From: Atriophallophorus winterbourni
Taxonomy: Eukaryota; Platyhelminthes; Trematoda; Plagiorchiida; Microphallidae
NCBI GenBank assembly: GCA_013407085.1
Contig: JACCGJ010014770.1
Coordinates: 1 to 64,000, forward strand
DNA length: 64,000 bases
Direction: 5' to 3'
In this document: one piece after another, positions 44,660-55,029 of the stretch
Layout of the letters: each line of letters opens with the position of its first letter
Numbering within the stretch: the stretch's first letter is position 1
Made by a program: the position numbers and the translations under genes
Notes under the pieces: model-generated
Seen by the model: the letters and a program-made list of their open reading frames with translations, nothing else
The model's database searches: none
What the model was told of the DNA's origin: nothing

Positions 44660-45900
44660 ATTTGTTGATCAACAACGGACAAGTGACTTCCAATTTAAGC
44701 TTCGCAGTCGCACAAAAAATGGCTCGGGAAACGAAACTTTGCTTGGACTGAACACCGAAAGACCAGAACTGATGCCTCTTGGCAGTAATTTTGTAAAATT
44801 CGTAACAAAGTGAATGCTCTCGTCAAAGAGGACAAGCAATATTACCATCGCTCTCTGTCTTTGAAAATGGAAGAAAACCCTAAAATTCTCTATCGGATTG
44901 TCAATGCTCGGTCCAGTGTGAAACCAGGGGTGTTTCCTGTTATTTCTGAGAATGGATTAACAGTCACAGTAAAGGAAACGGCTGATACTCTCGCTCAATT
45001 TTACGCAAATGTGTTTAGCCCGATAACGGTTAGGGTGAATGAGAAATTACTGACATCGATTGTATCTCAACAACTGAATGATATTGAGATTAATTCAGAG
45101 ATTATACGAAGACACTTGTGTCGACTGAACCCTAGGAAATCTCCTGGAGCCGATGGAATAACACCAGCACTACTAAAATCCTGTGACCAGCAGCTGTGTG
45201 AACCACTATGCCAATTGTTCCAACATTCCCTAACCGAAGGAGTGGTGCCAACAGAGTGGAAGACAGGGGTAATTTCACCAATTTCTAAGGGTCATAGCCC
45301 TTCATATCCCGCGAACTACCGTCCTGTCACCCTACTCCTCGTGATATCCGAAGATATGGAGCGCATAGTGACGGAAAATATAGTCCATCACTTGGAATCA
45401 CAAAATATACAATCTGTCGCCCAGCATGTGTTTCGTAAAGCTGGCTCATGCTTGACAAACATGCTGACGGTATTGAACGATTGGACCCAAACGGTTGACG
45501 CAAAAGACAGTATGCACGCGTGCTATCTGGATACGTCGAAAGCTTTTGACAGAGTTGAACACTTCCTGTTGCTATAAAAGCTGAAACAGATTGGTATTGA
45601 GGAGTAGCTACTCGTATTGTTCGAAAGCTACCTCAGTAGGCGCAAGGCAACCGATCGAGTTAACGAGGTACAATCACGAGCCATTGATACCTTCAGTGGT
45701 GTGCCACAAAGTTCCGTCCTTGGACCAGTGCTTTCCTTAGTTTACATGAATGATTTGCCTAAGACGCTCTCATGCAAGTTAGCTCTTTTTGCAGATGATG
45801 ATAAGCCTCGGATGCGAATAAAATCAACTGCAGACTGCGTAAAACTGCAAAGTTATTTAGATGCACCACACGAATGGTCAGTTAGAAATTAACTGACGTT
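44660..45900 (+). pseudogene. LINE copy 3, reverse transcriptase
   Basis: From 44810: VKEDKQYYHRSLSLKMEENP, KILYRIVNARSS, LCRLNPRKSPGADGITPALL, EWKTGVISPISKGHS, ANYRPVTLL, VAQHVFRKAGSCLTNMLTVL, CYLDTSKAFDRVEH. From 45617: VNEVQSRAIDTFSGVPQSSV, LGPVLSLVYMNDLP and FADDDKPRMRI. Motif damage: LDTSKAFD for the usual FSKAFD block, PQSS for PQGS, FADDDKP for FADDTKL. Stops at 45577 and 45892 end the frames. Confidence 0.85.
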
Positions 45901-46727
45901 CAATTTTCAAAAATGCCAGTTACCGCAAATCGGCAAGCCATTTCAGTACGAATATGACTTTGGGCAGCCGATTTTGAGCTGGGCCGAATCGGAGAAGGAT
46001 CTTGGAGTAAACTATGTGGCAGCCTAAAGAACACTCTACATTGTGAGGTCATTTACAAGTGTGCTTCAAAGCTTCTATGTATGCTGCGACGGATCTTCAG
46101 AACCTTTGCGCCTGGAACGTTTCCAATCATCATGAAGACCTACTTAATTCCCACAAAGGAACATGCATCGGGTGCATGGACTCCGAAGATGAAAATAGAT
46201 ATATTCTTGCCTGACAGGATATATCATCGTGCGTAGTTTTCGAAACCTTACATACGAGGAAAGGTTGAAAAAGCTAAAGCTCCCCACTCCCCTTCAACGT
46301 AGACTTCGAAGTGTCGTTATCATTACATACAAAATGTTGAATACTCCATATCATCCACTCAAACATTTGTTCAAATACCGTGAGTCAGGAATTACACGTA
46401 GCCACTCAGCGGCACTACAAATTCCTCATTCCCGTACTAACCGTCGCCGATATTTCTATTCGGTACGTGTCTGTTTCCTGTGGAATGCCCTTCCCAAAGC
46501 AATTATCACCTCTCCCTGTATCAAAACATTCACTCGAACCTTGGACACTTATTTGTTACAGAACGATTTGACGATACCTGTGTATTGACTCAGGGTAAGC
46601 ATATTACTTGACTCCAATGACATCGTATGATTGTTTTTTATACCTTTTATTGAATGCATATTTACTAGGATATGGTAATTGTGAAGCTATGTGCTTTTTG
46701 TGACCATAAATTATTGAATCTTGAATG
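45900..46727 (+). pseudogene. LINE copy 3, RT C-terminus and 3' end
   Basis: Decayed thumb (46000-46200, PTKEHASGAWTPKMK), then the open block 46229-46588 with NLTYEERLKKLKLPTPLQRR, MLNTPYHPLKHLFKYRESGI and VCFLWNALPKAIITSPCIKT, the shared C-terminal LINE domain. The 3' UTR follows, ending in TTATTGAATCTTGAATG at about 46727, a short-repeat end. Beyond it the interrupted hammerhead unit resumes. Confidence 0.8.
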
Positions 46728-46860
46728 TATGCCGCTGCTCTTTAGTGTTTTACAAAGAACCGTGATGTTGCAATACAGAATCAAAAAGAGATTCCAGGTC
46801 AACCGCTCTTGGAGCTCATTACAAATCAATGTATTGTGGTGTTCACATCCTCATCCTTGA

Positions 46861-46906
46861 CACCACTACCGGTTTCTTTCTGTTTGCCGACATCAGGGGG
46901 AGACAC
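46861..46906 (-). ncRNA. hammerhead motif (a-type), damaged
   Basis: On the minus strand the core reads CUGAUGU (A9 changed), stem II CGGCAAACAG with a mutated second strand, then GAAA, ACCGGU (46873-46868), A and GTGGTG perfect. Confidence 0.5.
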
Positions 46907-46988
46907 TAAGATCAGGTATAGTGAGCCTTGAAACCGTGGTAAATTGGTAAACAAAATTATACTTGTATGCCACTTTTCCTGTTCTTAC

Positions 46989-47035
46989 TGTCTCCACCTG
47001 ATGACCGGAAAGAGCCAGAAACCTGTAGGTGTGTG
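46989..47035 (+). ncRNA. hammerhead motif (a-type), core intact, stem II weakened
   Basis: CTCCAC, CUGAUGA (46998-47004), CCGGAAAGAGCCA as a weak stem II, GAAA (47018-47021), ACCTGU (one change from ACCGGU), A, GGTG. It shares the CCGGAAA stem II change with its inverted relative at 34303-34342. Confidence 0.55.
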
Positions 47036-47270
47036 TAAGGGAAGGATATGGTAGCACCACGATACATTGATCTGTCTTAAGCGCATCAAGCCGTTGTTCA
47101 GAAATCGCTATTTGATTCTGTATTCCAACATCGTGGTTCTTAGTACGAACACGATTAAACAGTGACATACAAGTATAACTTTATTTACCAGTATATTTTA
47201 AGGCTCATCGAACCTCATTTTACTTTCTCCATCTGAAGAAACAATCTGCTGTTCGCGAAACATGTGTCGT

Positions 47271-48300
47271 CATTGTGAAAGTGGTTAGTGGTAAGGTGAA
47301 ATCTGTCACGTGTCGCAGCTGCTCACACACGTGTCACGCAAAACTTGACATATCATTGACCGCGGGGTCAATATCGTTCCTAAATTATGAAAACATTCGT
47401 GGCGTATGCTACGTCTATAAACATTGTCGAACAAAACCATTCTATATTCCTATATTCAGAAAAGAAAAGCTAGAACATTTTGTTTCAAACTCCACAGCCA
47501 CATTTGAAGGTGGATAGCCGTGTGAAATTAGATATGTTCTACACACAGGATCACACGAACAGACGTGTTCAGGGATCATTTTCCAATTGTCTGAAACAAG
47601 TTGACTTCGTTTATTCGCGAAGACAAGCAACATAACTATGGAATGCTGTTAGACGAGATGCAAAGTCATCCTAAAATACTTTACACGATCGTATACAACT
47701 CGAATGAAGTTAAACCGTGAGTTTTCCCTATCAAGACAACGGATGAATTGACAGAGTATGTCAGGGATACAACTGATGTCCTAGTGACATTTTATGTGCA
47801 TGTCTAAGAATTTCTGAAGAATGTGATCCTGCCAACAACTTTGTGACGTTCAATGAAGGTGGAAAGCCTTGGTGATGTCGATGTTAATCCTACGCTTTTG
47901 AGAAAGCATTTACGTAGGCTAAACGTTAACAAATCCCAGGGGAAGACATAATAACACCGGCGATTCTGAAATTGGAATTTTGCGGCCCACAATGTGATTT
48001 ATTTACACACTAAATACGAGAATCATACTAGCTGACTGGAAAACTGGAGTTATTCCATAAATCTACAGCGTTGGCAGTCATTCGTATCCGGCCAACTACC
48101 GCCCTGTGACGCGTCTTGAGTGGTTTCTAAATATTGGGAAGTGATATTAGGCATGTCGAGAGCCATACACTTGTTTCTCAGACACAACATAATTTTGAAA
48201 AAAAAACCACTCATGTTTGTCTAACTTGCTCATGACTTTAATCGATTGGACGCAAGCACTAGACGAAGGGAGGTCTGTACATGTTAAACAGATATGCTAG
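47271..48300 (+). pseudogene. CR1-like LINE relic: ORF1 finger joined to pre-RT and RT
   Basis: 47275-47517 encodes a PHD-like finger (VKSVTCRSCSHTCHAKLDIS, RGVCYVYKHCRTK). At about 47600 it jumps to the pre-RT and RT lead: LLDEMQSHPKILYTIVYNSN, DELTEYVRDTTDVLVTFYVH, LLRKHLRRLNVNKSQGK, LENWSYS and decayed RT to about 48300. The endonuclease is missing. 47366-48000 is repeated inverted at 32050-32708. Confidence 0.7.
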
Positions 48301-48319
48301 AATGCGATAATGACATGCT

Positions 48320-48352
48320 ACTAGAGTAATGTGTTGCTCACATCCCCATCCC
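48320..48352 (-). repeat. hammerhead-unit fragment
   Basis: AGTAATGTGTTGCTCACATC and CCCATCCC match the unit segment seen at 25827-25855 in the same orientation. Confidence 0.4.
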
Positions 48353-48690
48353 ATGCTACTAGGTTAAAACTTTGTTAATGAAGATTTCTCTCACAATGTA
48401 TGCACTTACTTTCCTCTAAAGGTTGCGGTAACTTGAGTAATCAGCTCCGATCTATCTAGGTACTAGTTTAGAATGATTTAATGAAGTTGGCGTGATGCAT
48501 ACTGTCTTTATGAAGAAAACGGACAAAGCTTCATCCGAAAATTTTAGCGTCAAAGTAAAAATCGCACAACGAAATCTGTACAAATAATATTCGCAGAAAA
48601 TGTACACCAGTTATCAATGAGATGACCTTAATTGTTCAATAAGCAGTTCCTCTAGATGCAAACGCGATCAAGGAACTCCGATACGAAGAC
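48353..48690. other. no recognised feature
   Basis: Probably further decayed LINE RT, but no motif is firm enough. Confidence 0.25.
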
Positions 48691-48699
48691 CGCCATTGT

Positions 48700-49065
48700 C
48701 CCGAAACCGTGTTCAATGACGGTCTTGCACTAAGCATCCTCTTGCAGTGTTTGCTTAACCTTGTATGTTGTCAAGCGGGGTGACGAGAAACGCCTGTAAT
48801 GATGCATGACAGTGAAAGCCGCAAGGAAGCTGTCATGCTGATGTCGCTCTACTCGTTCACGAAACTTGTTTGAATGCATGTTCCATTCGAGGTGTATGCA
48901 CCTCATCCCAGTTGTTTGTACTTACTCCACTATAGAATCCGTGGCTATTTAAGTCCCACCCTTCCCCATCTTTTAGGATTTTACTTTTTCGTGGTTGTGT
49001 GGCAGTTAAGCATTCGGTACGTGCTACCGGTGTAATGCTGTCTGTGATGATACGAAGACGTTCTA
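48700..49065 (-). repeat. repeat family R2, copy 1
   Basis: The reverse complement matches 57890-58165: CAGCATTACACCGGTAGCAC, GTACCGAATGCTTAACTGCC, AAAAGTAAAATCCTAAAAGA, GGGGAAGGGTGGGACT, TTCACGAACGAGTAGAGCGA-like and GCTTCCTTGCGGCTTTCACT. It is a non-coding repeat of unknown class. No terminal inverted repeat or RT motif was found. Confidence 0.6.
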
Positions 49066-49600
49066 GAAAGCAGTATAATGTGTTTTGATCCAGTCAATTG
49101 CGGAGAAAATAGTAAGTGAATAGCACGAAATAAGTTAATACATAAGATATTATGCAAGTGAGAAATTAGCTTTCATCTAACACTGTGAGAGCGAGGACAA
49201 TTAGTGTTAAAATAACTTTTGTAAAAAAAATTTAGATGATGGGTCAAAGTAAGGTTGTCGAATATGGTGATGTCAAGATGACATATTTCTCTTTAGTCAG
49301 GTCTGCGTACTTTATTCTATATGAAATAAGACTTATACATGGAAGTTTAGAGCCAACTTTTACCACCTTCGTACCAGGACTAAATTATCCAATTTTGGAA
49401 GAACAAAATTTGATTTACACCTCAAACTATGCTCGTTTCTCAGACAGCTAAAATTATTTTATATAGAGAAGTTTATTAATGTATTAATGTGTGGTTCCCC
49501 AAAGTCGCCTCGATTTCTTTGTGTTGCACACATCCCAGACACTTACATTGATCGGGAAACAGTTTACGGAGAATTGCATTGTTTTGCGCCGGACTTGTGC
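49066..49600. other. no recognised feature
   Basis: A 71-codon open frame at 49236-49451 has no recognisable motif. Confidence 0.3.
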
Positions 49601-49617
49601 TCAGCGGTGCCAATCTG

Positions 49618-49812
49618 GGCACAGATGTGCCATCACACAGTACTTCTGTTCTGTGCAGCTAACCGTGCTAAATTGATTAGCCACCGGTAGTGAGCTACAT
49701 GCGGAAACACCCATTTTTATTTTCTTTCTCATATCTGTCTAGGTTTGGGTATGCTGACAGTATCTTACCCCACATGCAGTGTCTGACTGGATCAGGGTTG
49801 TGGCTTCATACT
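49618..49812 (+). repeat. SINE-like repeat S, copy 2
   Basis: It starts GCACAGATGTGCCATCACAC. The CTAACCGTGCTAAATTGATT, CCACCGGTAGTGAGCTACAT, CTCATATCTGTCTAGG and CTGGATCAGG blocks follow, then TTCATACTG. It is diverged in the middle. Confidence 0.65.
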
Positions 49813-50059
49813 GTGACCAATCTAATTGACCAACTGAATTGCGTCGCAAATATTGCTTGTTTCATATAACTCCCGTGATGAAATGGTGCAATTACTTACA
49901 TACTTTACTTTTGTGCGACTATCTCCTCCTGGAGGATGAGTCGGCTTCAATGAAGAGTCTTGGGAATTTGGGTACAAAGCACCCTAGCACCACTCGGCAT
50001 TTGTTCGAGTCAACTTCTCTAGCCTTTGCACAACCAAATGCGAACTGCAAGGCAGCAGG

Positions 50060-50360
50060 GAGTTGCCAGAAACAGGTGGTATGCACCAACTAACCGTCTA
50101 CCAGACTGTGTTTCAGGTTTTTCCTCATGGTTTTCTCCCGAAGCCTTTCCCGCGATCGGGAATCCCGCAAGGCAGCGGAGGTTTATAATCAGGTTTTCCT
50201 TCCCTTAGATGAAATGCCCTCCCAGGCTAACGAGCTCCATCTGCCTGAAGCAAACTTATTTTCAGGCGCCAGTCACTCGCCTTCGCCCCTTCTCCTGTTG
50301 GTAGAAGCTGTTCCGCTGGGCTCAGGGAGCCACTCGTCCAGGCTAGAAGCTGGACTTGGT
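50060..50360 (+). repeat. GC-rich leader resembling an RTE-like LINE 5' region
   Basis: Locally GC-rich sequence with CGAAGCCTTTCCCGCGATCG, CCCGCAAGGCAGCGGAGG, CTAACGAGCTCCATCTGCCT, GCGCCAGTCACTCGCC and TGTTCCGCTGGGCTCAGG. The words resemble 5' leaders of RTE-like LINEs; no coding region follows. Base composition is unlike the surroundings. Confidence 0.4.
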
Positions 50361-50459
50361 TGTCAGAGGCTATTTGACAAAGGGTGGTTCTGGAAACCTC
50401 TTCGAAAAACAGCGATTGATCAAAGGCAACACGAAGCGCATGTATGAAGCTGTTTTTTA

Positions 50460-50825
50460 ATCTCATTTTAATTGTTGATAAAGAAATAAGTGAAATAACC
50501 GAGTACATAGCATAAACATAAATGGTATTATCTCTGTATTTCGTAACTTTTGTTTGCTGTAAAAAAATCTTGTGATTTTCCCAAGGCAGTGAGATCAGGC
50601 GGCATTCCCATCCAACTTAGCAGATAACAATTACCTAAGAGTTAAATAACCGTTCTAGGTGTTGAAATAGTATTTTGCCATGATTTTTTGGTTTGATTCT
50701 TCCCTTTAGCGTCAGGAGTTCTCGTGGATGCGATGGTTCATATGGTGGCGGCGAAACTGTGAACTGAGTATGACAAGAAATAACCCGTACGTGTAAAATG
50801 TCTCAATACATTTTAGCGCTCGAAA
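50460..50825. other. no recognised feature
   Basis: AT-rich; nothing assigned. Confidence 0.3.
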
Positions 50826-50827
50826 CC

Positions 50828-50905
50828 ATTTACGTCTGGGTTTCTCAACCATGGACACTTGCACCCCTTCGGGGTGTGAGACAGCATTCCACGAGGTGCA
50901 AGATA
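50828..50905 (+). mobile_element. possible hAT-like transposon terminus
   Basis: GGGTTTCTCAACCATGGACA is followed by CACCCCTTCGGGGTG, a six-base-stem hairpin, and GAGGTGCAAG. Several animal hAT elements begin with a CAGTGGTTCTCAACC-like end followed by a CCCCTTTGGGG-type palindrome. The mate terminus and 8-bp target duplication were not found. Confidence 0.25.
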
Positions 50906-51460
50906 CTTTTCCAGATTTTTGTCTGGTATTAAGTGTTGTCATTCTCTGCAGATTCATTGTCAATGTTCAGCATATTCGGTGTTTGTGCAGTGATCATTTC
51001 TCTAGTGTTGTTGTATAACGGTAAACTATTTTAGAGGCATTACAATGTTTGGGAAGCATTGCTTTACATAAATGAACATAGAGAACACAAGCTATAAGAT
51101 GCGGGACGGAAAAAACGGTTGAATCGTCGGAATTGAAAAAGAAAGGCACGCATCACTATAATATATGCTCAAGTACCTGCAAAGTTCATTGGGTGAAAAA
51201 GTTCAAAAATCGAAAACAACGAATCGTAACAATCATGTGTTTAAAGTTGGTCGCAAAAAATAACGGTTGTGTTTGTAGACACAAAAGTGCTGTAAAAAAA
51301 CAAGAAAAAATGTGTAAGTTTGGGAAAAGAAAATGCAATCGCCAAGTGAAAAAAGTAAACTTTAAACCACATCAGGATCAAGAAAATAGCGGGTTAACTT
51401 AATCAGAGTTTCAGATGCCAAACAGCCGGAAAACAGAACGTTGACGACCTACGTGGTATG

Positions 51461-51661
51461 CATGTATGAAAGCATAATTCTGATCCAGACAAAGTGTTGC
51501 TCAATCCTAAACTGTACATGAGCAAAGATAATCTCAGATTGCCCAGGTCCAGAGAGATATGAGAAATTACAGTGAGACTCCAGCGCCTTTCCACATGAAG
51601 CTCACTGCAGGTGGCAACTCAATTTATCACAGAACTACTGCTTGTTTACTCACCCGTGCAG
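51461..51661 (-). repeat. SINE-like repeat S, copy 3
   Basis: Diverged copy; read on the minus strand it ends GCTTTCATACATGCATACCA, an ATAC-rich tail. Confidence 0.55.
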
Positions 51662-51802
51662 TAACGCAGAATAATTCCTAAAAGCAGTGGGCACATAATA
51701 TTTGAGAAGGTTGCTTTTAGCCAATGTGGTGACCATCAACGTCTGAATGAATCACTATTGAAAGTCAATAAGAAAACTCACTATTGATTATTCAACACCA
51801 GA

Positions 51803-51990
51803 TGCAGGGATGTTTTATCGTGCAACACTCCAGTGGGGTGCAGCGTACCGAATTGATTTGCCACCGGTAGTGAGCACATGCCATTGCTATTTTCATTTCC
51901 AGGCCTCGACAATGTGACAGTATCCTAGCCCACTTGCAGTCTATGAAAGGGCGACACTTTGCCTGGATCAGACTTGTGATTTCGTACATA
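51803..51990 (+). repeat. SINE-like repeat S, copy 4
   Basis: ATTGATTTGCCACCGGTAGT, AGGCCTCGACAATGTGACAG, CTTTGCCTGGATCAGACTTG and TTTCGTAC. The 5' quarter is decayed. Confidence 0.5.
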
Positions 51991-52302
51991 AATACAATCA
52001 TCCCAGTTGAATTTGTTGTCAGTCCACCCTCAGTTATAACATTATCGGACACGCTGGTCTGATAAACTACGGTATACAACACTTTTTCATCTCACGTTAC
52101 CCAGTCGGGGCGTTCCTAGATATGGCATTGGAAATTTGACCTAACCTATTATTACAACTTCTTGGCAGGTAACACTCTTGTTGGTGTTCAATCAGCTATG
52201 GCGCTCCAACATGAGTCGTACATAACACAAAACAGTAGAGCGTTTGATATGCGAAAGTAAAACAAAATAAACACGACCATAAACCAAAGGCATACGACTC
52301 AC

Positions 52303-52428
52303 CTTAAGCATTGAACAGAGTGCTTTTCGATTCGGAATCTCCAAAGACGCCGCGCTCAAGGAGTCTTGCAAATCTTTCATCCGAATACTCGGCTGCGTTT
52401 CGAACAAATTCAATAAGTGATCGCGGAG
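52303..52428 (-). CDS. POLR3E: RNA polymerase III subunit RPC5 (POLR3E-like), exon D
   Basis: Bounded by the acceptor TCGCAG (ending 52429) and the donor AAG/GTGAGT (52303/52302), phase 0 at both ends, 42 codons. It encodes LRDHLLNLFETQPSIRMKDL, QDSLSAASLEIPNRKA and LCSMLK, which corresponds to the HRQVLLEIF ... RRNMI ... L segment of animal RPC5, part of the last winged helix. The short final exon (WYLKG-like in vertebrates) was not found below 52300. The next upstream exon is at 54785-54522, also phase 0. Confidence 0.72.
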
Positions 52429-52544
52429 CTGCGAGTGAAGCGAGAAAGTATTCGACCAACAATCGGATTTGAAAGGAGAAGTCAGGATAGAAAGTTGCGT
52501 TGGGTTATTGTTCTAGCATACAATTTACACCTAGTATGGGCCCA

Positions 52545-52797
52545 TGCACGGATGTGCAATCGTACAGTACTTATGTGCTGTGCGGCTAACACCGTGATAA
52601 ATTGATTGGCCAGAGGTAGTGAGCTGCATGCTGAAACACGCTGGAGTCTCACTACCATTTCTATTCTATTTCTATTTTCTTTCTCATATCTGTCTAGGCC
52701 TGGGCAACCTGACAGTATCTTAGCCCACGTGCAGTCTCTGACTGTACGGCACTTTGCCTGGATCAGGCTTGTGCTTTCATACCATACCATACCAGTA
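52545..52797 (+). repeat. SINE-like repeat S, copy 5 (near-complete)
   Basis: Begins GCACGGATGTGCAATCGTAC and ends TTGTGCTTTCATACCATACC with an ACCAT pentamer repeated three times. It is a good reference copy. It lies between RPC5 exons C and D. Confidence 0.8.
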
Positions 52798-52799
52798 TA

Positions 52800-53210
52800 G
52801 ACCACCAAAAACGTAAAAGATCAGTTTCACTTGCCTAGAACCGAGAAGCACAATAAAGGAGTACACGCAGATCGATAAACCGCAGAAGATAGCTCCCGGT
52901 TGCAACACGAAAATTTCGCTCAAAATAGTAAATCATTGGGTTTATCAAAAATAGAAGGACATCTAAGTGTCCGTAGGCTAGATCGAAAACGTAGAGTTTA
53001 CAAGGCTGAAACAAAATGTTATTTTCATGATTAAAACGCTAAAGCCAATAATGCCGGTGCTTATTTCACTTCACGTTGCAGACACTGCGGAAAGGGTAAT
53101 CTCCAAGCGGATGAAAATCAGATGTTGTTCTCGGCTTCTGAACATAGATCACGCCGTTAGCGTGAAACTGCGCCGATCGGCTTAGTAGTCCCCATCGCTG
53201 TGGGAGATAT
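52800..53210. other. unassigned intron sequence with a possible membrane-segment exon
   Basis: On the minus strand near 52930-52840, an acceptor-like TTTGAG, then EIFVLQPGAIFCGLSICVYS, FIVLLGSRQ and GTGAAA, gives a hydrophobic stretch. It lies inside the RPC5 gene on the same strand and does not fit RPC5, so it is probably chance. Confidence 0.15.
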
Positions 53211-53214
53211 TGTT

Positions 53215-53600
53215 CTTCAAAAATCGAACTGTTTAGTTATTTGAAACGCTACAGAGCATGAAATTATCATGCGCTTATAATTTAAATCCATGGTCCACAT
53301 AGATTGAAGGAGACCACCACCAACAACAACAATCACCGAAAGTGACATGATTCCATACAGTGGGCAATGTACCTGGCTGCTGTTGACCTCTTGCAGTCGC
53401 AGTCGAACATGGATGTACATCACAAGCATGCTCTGCAGCGTTTCCAATGACGAAACAGTTCGATTCACGGGGAACAATCTCGCCCGCAGCGCCAACAGGC
53501 AGTACTCGGTCGATCGGCGTCAGTAGTACGCCGACGGCGTGATCTACGTCCAGAAGTCGAGAGCAGTATATGCTCTTCACCATCTTGGGCATGACGCTTT
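53215..53600 (-). repeat. 3' relic of the RTE-like LINE
   Basis: Minus-strand blocks: GATCGACCGAGTACTGCC, GCGCTGCGGGCGAGATTGTT, CCCGTGAATCGAACTGTTTC, GGTTGTACATCCATGTTCGA-like, TGTTGGTGGTGGTCTC. This is the 3' portion of the family seen at 8.6-8.9 and 60.6-60.75 kb. Confidence 0.5.
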
Positions 53601-53696
53601 AAGGTACCCGCCAGTCGGAGTTATTTTACCGACAATTGTCGGTACGCTTCATACGTGGGAACTTTGGGTTCAAGCGTCATTTCTCATCTTTAGGTA

Positions 53697-53918
53697 TGGT
53701 ATGGTACGGTACGAAAGCACAAGCCCGATCCAGGCAAAGTGCCGCACAGTCAGAGACTGCACGTGGGCTAATATACTGACAGGTTTCCCAGGCCTAGACA
53801 GACATGAGGGTAGTAAGACTCCAGCGTGTTTCAGCATGCAGCTCACTACCGTTGGCCAAACAATATAGCACGAGTTTAGTCGTACAGCTCAGAAATGCTG
53901 AACGATTGCACATCTGTA
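53697..53918 (-). repeat. SINE-like repeat S, copy 6
   Basis: On the minus strand it ends TTGTGCTTTCGTACCGTACC, a degenerate ACC-type tail. The middle contains a deletion of about ten bases after CTCATGTCTGTC. Confidence 0.7.
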
Positions 53919-54111
53919 GGACCGCGGTGGTGGCCAAATCGTGAACCTCCGAAATACAAGCACATTAACCGCTACACAACCACTTCCCAAAAGCGAAATG
54001 TTGTGTCGTTCAACGCTATTCACACTGTACAAATTGGAAAAATGGCGAACTGCGGTTCACCGGCCATACAGACACGACATGAAAAAATCGTAAGCAAATG
54101 AAAAAGGGTAT

Positions 54112-54347
54112 ATGTATGAAAGCACAAGCCTGATCCAGGCAAAGTGCCGCACAGTCAGACACTGCACGTGGGCTGAGATACTGTCAGGTTGCCCAGGCCT
54201 AGACAGATATGAGGGGGGAAACAGAAATAGAAATGGTAGTGAGACTCCAGCGTGTACTCGCATGCAGCTCACTACCGTTGGACAATCAATTTAGCACGAT
54301 GTTAGCCGCACAGCACAGAAATGCTGCACGATTGCACATCCGTGCAC
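54112..54347 (-). repeat. SINE-like repeat S, copy 7
   Basis: A full-length, well preserved copy. On the minus strand it runs from GCACGGATGTGCAATCGTGC to TTTCATACATATAC, with GGTAGTGAG/CTCACTACC present. Confidence 0.78.
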
Positions 54348-54349
54348 AA

Positions 54350-54480
54350 TGAAAAAGGGTGGGACCTAAAAAAACAACTGAACCGGTAGAAAATTACGCA
54401 GACACACTGAGGAGAGGTGCCTAGAACTCGAATCAAAAATGCGTGCAATCAATCAGTCTTGTGAACAAGTAGAGCATCAA
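54350..54480 (+). repeat. repeat family R2, partial copy 2
   Basis: AATGAAAAAGGGTGGGACCT, CACACTGAGGAGAGGTGCCT, ACTCGAATC and GTGAACAAGTAGAGC match 57965-58110. Confidence 0.5.
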
Positions 54481-54521
54481 AATTAAAAAAACAAAGGGCC
54501 TTCGAACCATGCATGAACTAC

Positions 54522-54785
54522 CTGTTGAACGGATTCGGTCACTGCGCCACACTCGGATCCAGCAACTGCTGAGGTGAAGAGTGGTTCTTCGGGGCGAGCA
54601 TCGGGACCAGTGGGCCAAGCGACACGGAGCATCCGAGAACCACTGATTTGCAAGGCTTCCAAAATGGCCGGTTTGATCACTTCGCGCTCCGCTTCCGAGC
54701 CAGGTGGAGGCAAATCAAGCAGCGTGTCGTTGACACATTGTCGAATGAATGCATCAGGTTGGCTCATGGTGGGGCAAAGAGCACA
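54522..54785 (-). CDS. POLR3E: RNA polymerase III subunit RPC5 (POLR3E-like), exon C
   Basis: Acceptor TTTCTTACAG (ending 54786) and donor CAG/GTAGTT (54522/54521), 88 codons, phase 0 at both ends. It encodes CALCPTMSQPDAFIRQCVND, LLDLPPPGSEAEREVIKPAI, LEALQISGSRMLRVAWP and the following acidic segment to SVQQ. It corresponds to the SGISDRMLQDTVLAAGCKQI and LVPFPPQT part of animal RPC5. RPC5 pairs with RPC4 and acts in initiation and termination of tRNA and 5S transcription. No frameshift was seen. Confidence 0.75.
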
Positions 54786-55029
54786 CTGTAAGAAATTACA
54801 TGCATACATATATTTGTACAGCTGTATGTTCGGTTTCGGGTTTAAAAAACAAAAACAAGAAAATGGATGTAAGAAAAGGATACATAGTATGTACAACTTT
54901 GGAGTTTGTTCTGCAAATGGGAATCCATTCGAGCATTAAGTTAAAATCCCATATGGACATGGTGTTCTGTGGACTCGAAATCAGGAACTCAGGTTAGTTA
55001 TAGAGTGCATAGAAATTTCGGTCCAGTGC

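Larger units (their letters stand above)
46727..47270 (-). repeat. hammerhead units resumed after LINE 3 (one inverted, direct ones following)
   Basis: 46727-46925 is the continuation, in minus orientation, of the unit cut at 38065: TATGCCGCTGCTC, ACAAAGAACC.TGATGTTG. 46960-47190 holds a plus-oriented motif followed by unit sequence that matches the reverse complement of 34150-34345. 47190-47270 is a decayed plus-strand unit with CTGAAGA and GCGAAACATG words (47234-47262). Confidence 0.7.

Noticed and set aside
48760..48820. GTGACGAGAAACGCC in repeat R2 as another hammerhead core
   Set aside because: It lacks any stem II between the GACGA and GAAAC words, and the second copy (reverse strand near 58165) has the same lack, so the fold cannot form.
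51190..51400. Lysine- and cysteine-rich open frame as a gene
   Set aside because: Composition follows local A-richness; no domain, no splice context, no homologous motif.
52930..53000. PCKLYVFDL... open frame after a good acceptor (TTTTGTTTCAG) as an exon of POLR3E
   Set aside because: It does not match RPC5 between the flanking exons, whose phases already agree, and it ends in a stop.
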